From positions 62,001 through 126,000 of the forward strand of contig CAZLMM010000001.1 in assembly GCA_964560495.1 (NCBI GenBank): a stretch of 64,000 nt of DNA, read 5' to 3'. Made by a program: the position numbers and the translations under genes. The notes beneath the pieces were generated by a model that saw nothing but the letters and a program-made list of their open reading frames with translations, made no database searches and was not told the DNA's origin. The number at the start of each line of letters is the position of its first letter. The first letter of the stretch is position 1. Source of the DNA: UBA5069 sp964560495. GTDB taxonomy: Bacteria > Chloroflexota > Anaerolineae > Caldilineales > Caldilineaceae. This document shows, piece by piece, positions 35,501 to 45,600 of this stretch.

Positions 35501-36616
35501 CCCAATCAGAGCGCCTACGTCTCGGTGGATCGACCGGGTCAGACCAAATCCGCCTATCTCTACTCCACGTCCGAGGTGCTGGCCAGTCCGACGAACGGCG
35601 TCGTGCCCGTCACCTTTCACCTCTACCACCCAGACGGAGAGAGCAAGCCGCCAGGGGTGCTCAATCTGCTCTATGAGTACTCGCTGAGCGGCGGCGGCCC
35701 CTGGTCCCGGGCCACAGCCGCGCCCGGCCAGGCTGCTGTCGTCACTGGCACGCTGACCCGCGAAGGGACGACGCACCAGTTCCAGTGGGATGCCCAGGCC
35801 GACAAAGCCATTGGCGAGCACGTCCAGTTCCGGGTCACCTTTGTCAATGACAACCAGAGCGGCGCGCTGCAACAGGCCTCAGGCGTCGGCGTGAGTCCGC
35901 CCTTCCAGGTGCGGGCCACCACGTGCTACTGGCCGGCAGGGCCGGTCATCCTGGTGAACAACAGCCCGGTCGATCCCAGCAAGAGTTATCCCATCGGCGC
36001 CAACGAGTCCCAGACGACGTTGGACTTCTCTGCCATCCTGAATCAAGGCAGCGGCGTCATGACCTTTCATTGGGACTTCGACGATGGAACCACAGCAACA
36101 GGACAGAAGGTCAAACACGCGTTTGCCAACGGCGCCTATGGCGTCAAGCTCACCGCTGTGGGGCCTGCCTGTCCCACAGCGCGACCCGTCAGCGTCACAG
36201 GGCAAGTGGTGGTGGGCACGGGCGTACGCGACCAAAAAGTCTACCTTCCCCTGATCGGTCGCGACGCAACCTTCGGCGCAGCGCCAGCGATCTTCGCTGC
36301 CGCCGCCCCGATCGCCCCATTTCCATCCGACCCACCTCCCCTTACCGGTCTGGCTGCCCAGGTCGCTGCAGATGGATTGTCCTTGACTTGGGACGCAGCA
36401 ACCGGCGCTGACGCCATTCACATCTATCATGCACCCCTGACAGAGCAGACAAATTCTGCGCTGACCACGACGCTTGCCGGTGATGCGACAAGCCATCGCG
36501 CGGCGGCGGTCTGCGGGGTTGTGTACACTGTGCAGCCGGTGTACAGCGCCAGAGAGAACGAAGCGCCGGCCGGCGTCTACTTTGCCCCGCCTTGCGACGA
36601 AGGAGGCCAGCGATGA
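32558..36616 (+). CDS. Secreted FG-GAP/VCBS-repeat protein with PKD domain
   Basis: A 1352-residue secreted protein. GGAGAGG before ATG 32558 decides the start. A long basic N-region and a hydrophobic signal end at ARPALAQA. A DUF11-like domain (about 75-215) is followed by about eleven FG-GAP/VCBS repeats with the calcium-binding pattern WGDVDGDGDLDLAVG (near residues 249, 410, 470, 527, 630, 685, 729, 780, 841, 888 and 934), which fold as a beta-propeller. A PKD domain (about 1126-1223, HWDFDDGTT), a VYLPLIGRD motif at 1228 and a fibronectin-like tail complete it. Probable surface or matrix protein. Its stop overlaps the next start (ATGA). Confidence 0.85.
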   Translation: MTVELMMASPGVGRAGQPEERPTKMRRGPQLALASAVLFCLITLALLSAWSARPALAQATPAEDAQIGAMAGVSLTLVVDTPASNGFVNDAAVSNSQIVTFEIRLGNSSSQSIDDIRIQNILPINNLTDVVCPSCTDRKYTTIERIDEVGGKDVVTVTRELIWSLSGSLPPGEQTSVVFTARILGQAAGPPVENTALVFFNASSKAEAAVSNKVRIVIVPAVPSSAVTQATMVSPTPNWFSSDQGGTMDADWADVDGDGDLDLALASTLGVNVYLNDDGQMKLLWSDPKRQVTYGVRWVDVNGLGSPELVAVGGLPESGSPHYSNSVYRFNPGVTQSPTRFSLMPNGVFTSTDQLIRVETGRFNDDARPDLLVSANALVSECPVYLLYNLETQLFTGQPTCVSGTATAAISPADVDGDGDLDVAVGLFPNELRVLINRSGVLTATNPITLTDPDNSVFVDSPGYFLPYDLAWGDVDNDGDLDLAAAFPLQREVRVYRNNRTDGQTPSFTLIPPVLRTSIFLTPYAIDFGDVDRDGWLDLVVADVQPTIFWNQRNTVQPYGREETRRTQLSVSGERAEVWSIRAVDQDRNGTLEIAIANRSGPSLLLANYAPTLDATLVANFEAGAAGSVAWGDVDGNGFNDLLFGSPFDSITSRLFFNDNGGFSFGNSEGYNALTSIGAHAALLGDVDGGGVIDVAISLPSALRLVINGGAPQEIPLSMLTDTPLRAGALGDLEGDGDLDIALSSAPGPVIVLRNTANGSFSSSDIVTIRAEQLNTVAMDWGDFNGDHYLDLAVANSGEVTSGKAVQIFMNNSDGTFTLRTLSSVSTSAANACPLSDVRTVAWGDVDGDGDLDLAVGNYGAPNCLFINKSGVFENAVAFGGDEPTVAMDWGDWDNDGDLDLAVGHDGAPVYIFANIGARLVWLWQSSLAFPATQMRWGDVDGDGDLDLAMAQSSRDLNSGYFENTLVEPAHLAPTAQPGQLPNQSAYVSVDRPGQTKSAYLYSTSEVLASPTNGVVPVTFHLYHPDGESKPPGVLNLLYEYSLSGGGPWSRATAAPGQAAVVTGTLTREGTTHQFQWDAQADKAIGEHVQFRVTFVNDNQSGALQQASGVGVSPPFQVRATTCYWPAGPVILVNNSPVDPSKSYPIGANESQTTLDFSAILNQGSGVMTFHWDFDDGTTATGQKVKHAFANGAYGVKLTAVGPACPTARPVSVTGQVVVGTGVRDQKVYLPLIGRDATFGAAPAIFAAAAPIAPFPSDPPPLTGLAAQVAADGLSLTWDAATGADAIHIYHAPLTEQTNSALTTTLAGDATSHRAAAVCGVVYTVQPVYSARENEAPAGVYFAPPCDEGGQR

Positions 36617-39600
36617 ATGGTCACTTGTCACTCGTCACTCGCCACTCGTCACTTGTCACCCCGCGCTGGTTCAACTCGGCCATGGGCAACCATGGTTTCG
36701 GGCGCTTGCTCTTTACGGCAACAGTGCTTGCCTGTTGCGCGCTGCTGTGGGGCGCCACGCAGGCCCTGGCCCAGGGAAGCCAGCCCACGACCACTCCCCA
36801 GGCGTGCCAGGCCAACGCGTCCCTCGTGACCAGCCAGGATAACAGCATCTCCAACGAGCCGGTAGTGAGCAAGGATGGTCGGCGTCTGGCGTTCTGGTCC
36901 ACAGTCAATGAGCTGGGTCTCAACTCCGATGGGAGCATCGAACTTTTCGTCGCGGCCACGGACCCGGTGACGCCAACCAACTCCGACATCGTGAGTCAGG
37001 TCTCCGAAAGCCTGGGCAACATCCTCGGCGGCTTCAACATCATGCCCGACATCGTCAGCTTTCAGAGTGCGGGGGTGCGCCGCACCCTCGTTGTCTTTGC
37101 GTCGGACCGAGATCTGATCCCAGGGCGCAACCCAGATGGCGGCTTCGAGATTTTCCTGGCCCAAACTGAACCGAGTTTCTGGATTGCGCAGGTGACCGAC
37201 ACCGAGCGCAGCGCCAGCATCTTGCCCGGCATGAGCGACGTACTGTCCGACGGGCGCACCGTGCGCATCGTCTTTCTCTCCGACGCCGACGACCGAGAGA
37301 ATTTGCCCAAGGCCGACAACCCGGACCGCAATCAAGAGATCTTTCTGGCAACCGTCGACCTGCAAACCCGGGCAGTTACAGCCCAACAGGTGACGCGCAG
37401 CGATGTGGATGTGATCAACGACCAACCTGTGATCAACGCCGTGGGCGACCATCTGGCTTTCGTCTCCAACACCACCAGACCATTGACCACCGGTTCGACT
37501 GTATCCAACCCGGACGGCAATCGTGAGCTCTTTTTGGGGCGCTTGGAGAGCGGCGGCGTGACGCTGCGCCAACTGACGACCACGACCAACGGCGACAACG
37601 GCGCCCCGGTGATCAGCGACCAGGGCCATCGCCTGGCCTTCGTCAGCAGCGCCAATGGGCTTCCCGGCGTTCCTCAGATCAACAACAGCGCAGGCATTGA
37701 ACAGGTGATCGCCGCCGCCATCGACGACGCCGGCTCGACCCGTTTCGTGTCGTTGTCGGCCAACCTGAAAAAACCCAATGGCTGTCCCACCTGCGCCGTG
37801 GCCGCGAACGAGCCATCCATCAGCAGCGACGGGCGACGCATCGTCTTCGTGGCGCCGGGCTGCGCGCCCAATCAACTGACCTGCGCCATCAACCCCAGCG
37901 CATCCCAGGTCATCGTCGCTGATGAGAACCGCCTGTCGCCCGGCGTCTATTTTCTCGGCCAGGCCACCGGCTTCGACGAAATTCAGGCCAACGAGGCGTT
38001 CCGGCGACCGGCAGTGGCCGGCGATGGTCGCAGCCTGGCCGTCACCTTCCAGGGCATCGGCGCCACCTATTCCGGCATTGAATTCCTGGCCTGCCCCGTG
38101 GCGCGGGTCATTCTCTCCAAAGATTTCACCGTGGACAGCGTCATGAACGCCCCTCAGGTGGATCCAAAACGGCCCGACGTGGGCGACCGGGTGATCTACG
38201 ACGTGTCGCTCGTCAACGATAGCTCCACCGTCTTCGGCGCGCGGCTGCGCATCACCGACACCCTGCCCATGGCGCAGATGACTTTCATCAGCGCGACTGT
38301 TGTCTCCGGTCAAAGCGCCTTCGAGCAACAACCCGTTCAGAGCGGCAACCGTCTTGTCTGGGAGGTGAAAGACATCCCACCCCAGACCGCGGCCACGGTG
38401 CGCGTCGCCATGCGAGTGAACGCCGGCCGCGCTGGCGCGACCATCGTCAACAGCGCAATGATGACCGTCGCCACTGAATCCCAAAGCGGCCAGGCGTTGA
38501 TCGAGAACCTGGAAACTGAGTCCACCCTGCGCGTCACCCGCGTCGATCTCAGCGCGCGCCTGGATGTGAGCACGCAGATTCCGCGTGAGGACGTCCCCTT
38601 TGACTACACCGTCACGGTCACCAACGCGGCGGGCATGGACCCGGCCACGAATGTGCGGGTGATCGACACCGCGCCCCTGATCGGCGACTTCCAGCTGGAC
38701 TCGGCCACACCCAGCCTGGGCAGTTACAACCCGGCAAACCACACTTGGACCATCCCCGTGCTGTCGGGTGGACAGACTGCCACGCTGCGCCTGCGCGTGC
38801 GCGCAAAGGCTGGCGCCGGCGGCAAACCGCCAATGACCACAACCATCGGCGCACCCACCAGCGACCAGGAAGATGTGAATAATGCCAACAACATTGCTGT
38901 GGGAACGAGGAGCGTCCGGGTGCTGGGCACGGATCTGCAAGTGTTGAGCAAGACCGTGGACACGGGCAATCGCAACCCGCCCCAGGGAGCGGTTGTGACC
39001 TACACGATCCGCCTGCGCAACAACGGCCCGCTCTCAGCCACGGATGCAATCTATCAGAGCAACCAGGCGGCTTTCATACCGGCGGTCGTCGAAGTGACCG
39101 ACGCGCTGCCAGCAGGCGTCGCCTTCGTCTCTGCTTCGGACAGCGGCGCCTTCAACGCAAACACGGGTGCAGTGGTCTGGCGCATTGCCGGACCGCCGGC
39201 CGGCGGCGAGAAGAACCTAACTTTACGCGTACGCGCCATCGCCGACCCAGGGACTCTGATCTCCAATCAAGTCAACAACATTGTTGGTTTGTTCAGCGAT
39301 GGCGGCGTCATGAACGATGTGGTTCCCGCCAACGATCTGCCGTCGGGCGACGCCAGCTTCATCGTCAATCAGGGTGCCGGCGTCCAAGTAGTAGTTGCGC
39401 CCGTGACCATGCCCGAAAACACGGTCGTGGCAGCCACGGTTAGCTACACCGACCCCGACCTGGTGGACACCCACGTGGTTGCCATCTTCTGGGGCGATGG
39501 CGCCACCCAGTCCACGCCGCCCATCACGCGCGGGGGCGTCGTCACCGGCACGGCAATCTTCACCCACACCTACGCCGACGACGACGCCGACGACCGCTAT

Positions 39601-42600
39601 ACGATTGTCGCCGTTGTCACCGACTCGACAGGCAATGTCGCCAGCGGTTCACGCGTCGTCACCGTGACCAATGTCGCGCCGACGCTCAACCCGCTGGTCG
39701 TGAGTGGCCAAGTGCGCAACCTGGCTGCAAACCATTTTCTGGTCACTACGAGCAACACGCTCCAGGTCAAGGCCGACTTCAGTGACCCGGGCTTCAGCGG
39801 GCCGCCTGGGAGCGAGACTTTCACCTATCAGGTGGATTGGGGCGACGGCCAGGTGCAGAGCGGCGCAGTGACCGACGTGACCAACGGCAAGACAGGCATC
39901 CCCACCACCGGACGCTTCATCCTGTCCCATCAATTTGCGCAGCTGGGCGTGCACACCGTCGTCGTCACGGCGCGCGATGATGACGGCGACCAGGCGCAGC
40001 GCAGCTTCACGGTCACGGTCAACAATGCGCCCAGAGCCCACGACGACGCTGTCTCCGTGAACGAGGACAGCACGGTCAGCGGCAATATGCTGGCAAACGA
40101 CCGCCCCGACGGCGACGCCTTCCCCACCACCACCGACATCCTCACCGTGACCCAGGTGGTCGCCACCACAACTCAGGGTGTGTTGGTCAGCTATGACCCC
40201 ACCAGCGGCGCGTTCACCTATTCCGCCGCAGGGAAATTCGACCACCTGGCCTTGGGGCAGAGTGCAGCGGACAGCTTCACTTATTTCGTGCGCGACCTGT
40301 TCGCGTTCACCAGCACGGCCAGGGTGAACGTCACCGTCAGCGGCGTCAACGATGCGCCGGTGTTGGCGCTCAACGCGACGAGCCGACCCTTCGTGGAGGA
40401 CATGGGCAATGTGACGTTGGCGGCGGGCCTGACCATCACCGATATCGACAACGGCAGCCTCATCAGTCGCGCGTTGGTGACAATCACTAACCCGTTTGAC
40501 GGCGCGGCGGAAAAGGTGCTGGCGATGACGACGCGCCCGGGCGTCAGCGCCAGCTACGCCAACGGTGTGCTCACGCTCAATGGGTTGTCCTCGCTGGACA
40601 ACTATCGGGATCTCCTGCGTTCGGTGGTCTACACCAACACCGATGACACGCCCAACCTGACGACGCGGGTCATCTCCTTCGTGGTCTTGGACGAGCACGA
40701 TGCGGCCAGCAGCCAGCCCACACTGAGCGTGACCGTGCAGGACAAGAATGATGCGCCCATCATCGCGCTTTCGCCCTTCACGCCCACCGAGGACATCCCC
40801 TTCCTCATCGGCGGCCGCGTCCAGGTCGTCGATCCCGATGCGGTGATCAACAGTCTGCGCCTCACCGCCACGGTGCAGCACGGCAATCTCACCCTGCCCG
40901 GCGCAGTGGGCGACGGCATGCGCCAGGTCGTCATCACCGCCGACCTGAGCGTGCTCAACAACCTGAACCTGACCTACCTGGGCGACGCCGACTACACCGG
41001 CGACGACAGCCTGACCGTGCGCGTCAACGACCTGGGACACAACCCGTCGGGGCCGCTGAGCGACGTGGAGACGCAGCCCTTCTTCGTACTCTCGGTGGAT
41101 GATGCGCCGCGAGTCGACCTGGTCAGCGTGGTTCCAGATGCCATGTCCGAAAATACACTGGTGAGCGCGACCGTGGTCTACACCGACCCAGATGCGAATG
41201 AGTTGCGCACCATCGTAGTGGACTGGGGTGATGGGACGACGGCGAGTACGATTACGAGCACGAATACGAGTGCGACGAGAGTCTTCACCCACACCTACGC
41301 CGACGACGACGGCGATGATCGCTACACCGTGCTTGCGACCGTCACCGACTCGACCATGCTGACCGGCGGCGAATCAGCCCCCGTGACTGTGACCAACGTC
41401 CTGCCCACGCTCGAACCGCTCACGCTCACGGGAACGGCAAAAGAGACTGTCCCAGACAAGGATGTGGTGGCGACCACGAACACGCCGCTCATTGTGCGCG
41501 GCTCGTTCAGCGACCCCGGCTTCACTCGCACACCCGGCCAGGAGGTCTTCACGACCACGGTGAATTGGGGCGACGGCCTGGTCGAAACCTTGCCCGTGAC
41601 CATCACGGTCAACGGCAAGGCAGGCGTCACTACCACAGGCGTCTTCACTCGCACTCATCTCTACACCACCTATGACGTCTTCACCGCCACGGTCACGGTC
41701 TTCGATGACGACGACCCGACCGGCGACACAGAGAGCTTCCGCGTCACCGTCAGCGACATCCCGGCCAGCGGCGACGATTTCTTCACCCTGGACGAAGACA
41801 GCAAGATCGGCGGCAACGTCCTCGACAATGACGGCAAGTCCGGCCCGGACGACGACCTGGACATTCTCTCTGTCAACCTGAACGGAACACTCGGCCAGGT
41901 GAGCAACGTTGTCGCCGAGACCGGCGCGTTCAGCTACACAGCAGCCGGCTTCTTCGAGGTGCTGGCGCTCAACGAACTGGCCGCCGACTCTTTCCAGTAC
42001 ACGGCTATCAACAAGGTGGGCTTCACCAACACGGCCACGGCCAACTTCACCGTCGTCGGCGTCAATGATGCGCCTGCGCTGACGCTCAACGCAACGAGCC
42101 GACCCTTCGTAGAGGACATGGGCAACGTGACGTTGGCGCCTGCACTCGCGGTCAGCGACATCGACCACGGCGCTCTCATCAGCAGCGCGCTCATCACCAT
42201 CGTCAACCCACTGGATGGAGCCGCGGAACGGTTGATCGCTGTTGTATCAATCGGCGGAATCAACGCCAGCTACGCCAACGGCGTGCTTACCCTTGATGGG
42301 CTGGCGTCCCTGGCGAGCTACCAGACCCTGCTCCGTTCGGTGGTCTACACCAACACCGACGACACGCCCAACCTGACGACGCGGGTCATCTCCTTCGTGG
42401 TCTTGGATGAGCACGACGCGGCCAGCAGCCTGCGCACCCTGAATGTGACCGTACAGGACAAAAACGACGCGCCGATCGTCGTCCTCTCGCCCTTCACCGC
42501 CACCGAAGACATTGCCCTGAACATCCATGCTTCCATCCGCATCACCGATGTGGATGCCCTCGACGGCGCACTCAAACTGACGGTGAGCGCGCTCCACGGC

Positions 42601-45600
42601 AGACTGAGCGTGACCGCCTCGCCGGGTGTGACCGTAACCATCAACAACGCCAAGAACGTGGAGATGCTCGGAACCCTCGCCAACCTGCGCAGCCTGCTGG
42701 CCGGCGCCGGCGTCATCAGCTATCTGAGCGACCCCGATTATTTCGGCGCTGACACGTTGACCGTGACGCTCAACGACCAGGGGCACACGCCCAGCGGGCC
42801 ATTGAGCGATACGGAGACGCTCAACTTCAGTGTCACGGCGGTCAACGACGCTCCAGTCATTGGCCCGATTGCGCCGCCAGTTACCTTCATCGAAGATCAG
42901 CCGGCGGTGAAGATCGCCCCGAATGTGGCGATCACCGATGTGGACAGCGCCAACCTGGTCACCGCCACGGTGACGTTGGCCGCAACGCCTGATGACAGTC
43001 TGGAATCGCTGGCGACGACGGTGAGCGGCGGCATGATCGCTGGCTATGACCCGGCCAGCCGCACCCTCACCATCAGCGGGTCGGCCAGCCGCACAGCCTA
43101 TCAGACTGCTCTGCGCAACGTGACCTATCACAACGCCAGCAACATCCCCAATCTCGCTCCGCGCAACGCGACTTTCACGATTTGGGACAATCTGACCGCG
43201 GCCAGCAACGTGCGGAGCCAGACCATCAACGTACAGGCGGCCAACGACAGCCCCACTATCGCCCTCTCCGGCGCGACGCCCAATGTGGAGGAGGGCGGCC
43301 CGGCTGTGGTCATTGACGCCGGCATGGTAGTCAGCGACACGGACACGCCCATCCTGACCGGCGGCGGCTTCACCGCGACCGTGGTGGGCGGCGTCGCCAG
43401 CGCCGACTTCGTGGACATTGCTGTCGCTGGCGGCATCACCCTGAGCGGCAATCAGGTTCTCTACCAGGGAACTCAGTTCGGCATGGTCAGCGGGCAAGGA
43501 TCCACCAACATGACGGTCAGCCTCAACGGCAACGCCAGCCTGGCGGCGGTGAACGCCCTGGCCCGCAACGTCACCTATCGCCGGGGCGACAAGGGCAAGC
43601 CGCCGGCCTCCATCGGCGTGCGTTTCCAGGTGAGCGACGGCGTGGGGGGGGTGAGCAACCAGGCGACCAAGACGGTGAACATCGGCGGCGTCAACGATGC
43701 GCCGGAGATCAGCATCACGACATTCTCGCCGGCGGAGGATACGCTCTTCACCTTCGTCAGCACCGTCGCCATCACCGACTTCGACGCCGAGAACGGTACG
43801 CTGCTGCTCACAGTGACAGTCAACAGCGGTGTACTTACGGCGACGGGCGACAGCGACGCCAACCCGCGGCAGGTGGTGATCGCCGCAACCCTGGCGACGC
43901 TCAAGACGCGGTTGGCCGCCATGACCTATCTGAGCGACCTCAACTTCAACGGAGCGGATCTGCTCAGCGTGACCCTCAACGACCAGGGCAACACGGGCAG
44001 CGGCGGCGCAAAGACGACGACCGCGACTCAGTCTTTCACCGTGTCGCCGGTCAACGATGCGCCCACGGTGCAGATCATGCCAATCTCGGCGACTGAAGAC
44101 ACGGCGCTAGACATCCGCTCCAACATCACTATCAGCGATGTGGACGCTGGCGGCTCATCCTTACGCATCACCATCACCGTGCAGAGTGGGACGCTCTCGG
44201 CCAGCGGACTGACGGTGGCCAGCGGCGGCGGCACAGGAACGCTGGTCGTGTCCGGTAGCCTGGACCAGTTCGCCGCTGCGACCATCACCTATGCGCCGGC
44301 GCTGAATGTAAACGGCCCTGTGACCCTCGGCGTGACGGCCAATGACCAGGGTGCAACGGGCAGCGGCAGCGCAAAGAGCGACAGCGAACCGGGAACGATC
44401 ACCCTCTCGGCGGTCAACGACGCGCCGACGGTCACCATTGGCGTCATCCCCGCCAACGAAGACGTAGCGACCAACATTCGCCCCGGCGTTGTGATCAGCG
44501 ATGTAGATTCGGCGGCTGGCAGCCTGCGCATCACCATGACGGTGGCGAGCGGGACGCTGGCGGCCAGCGGCTTTACGCCGGTCAGCGGCAACGGTACAGC
44601 GACCCTGGTCATCCTGCGCACGCTGGCCGAATATGGGACGTCCATCATCAACTACACGCCGCCAGCCAACTTCGTGGGCGATGTCGCGCTGACAGTGACG
44701 GCCAACGACCAGGGCGCAACGGGCAGCGGCGGCGCCAAGAGCGGCGCCGACAGTGGGACGATCTCGGTCACTGCTGGCAATGACGCACCCACGGTGCAGA
44801 TCGGGGCAATCAATGTCACGGAAGACACGCCCCTCGACATCCGCCCCGGCGTCACCATCAGCGACGCCGACGCCGGCGGCGCTGCGTTGCGCATCACCGT
44901 GACAGTGGCGAGCGGAACGCTGACGCCCGGCGGCGGACTGACGGTGATCAGCGGCAGCGGAACGGGAACGCTGGTCGTGACCGGCAGCCTGGCCCAGTTC
45001 GCGGCGGCGACCCTCACCTATGCGCCGGCGCTCAATGTCAATGGCAACGTTGCTCTGGGCGTGACAGTCAATGACCAGGGTGCAAGCGGCGATGGCGGGC
45101 CACGGAGCGGCAACGCCAATGGGACGATCAACATCGCGGCGGTCAATGACGCGCCTACGGTGACAGTCACGTCATTCGATGTCGATGAAGACACGACGAA
45201 CAACGTCCGCGGCTTCATCACCATCAACGACGTGGATGTGGGGGGGGCGACCATGCGTTTCACCATGACGGTGTCGTCGGGAAACCTCTCGGTGAGCGGA
45301 CTGACCGTGGTCAGCGGCAATGGCTCAAACAGCGTCGTGGCGACAGGCAGCCTGGTCCAGTTCAACGCGGCTGTCATCGATTACACGCCGCTTGCGAACT
45401 CCTCCGGCGCTGTAACGCTGAGCGCAGCCGTCAACGACCAGGGCGCAACGGGCAGCGGCGGGGCCAAGAGCGCCAGCAACAACGGAACGATCACGGTGAA
45501 CCCGGTCAACGATACGCCCATGGTTCAGATCACATCCATCTCGATGACTGAAGATACACCAAAAGACATCAGATCGGACATCGCCATCAGCGATGTGGAC

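Noticed and set aside
36649..38940. 763-codon minus-strand frame opposite the giant gene
   Set aside because: Shadow of the plus-strand PD40 domain; composition is dominated by His, Arg and Gly with no recognisable motif.
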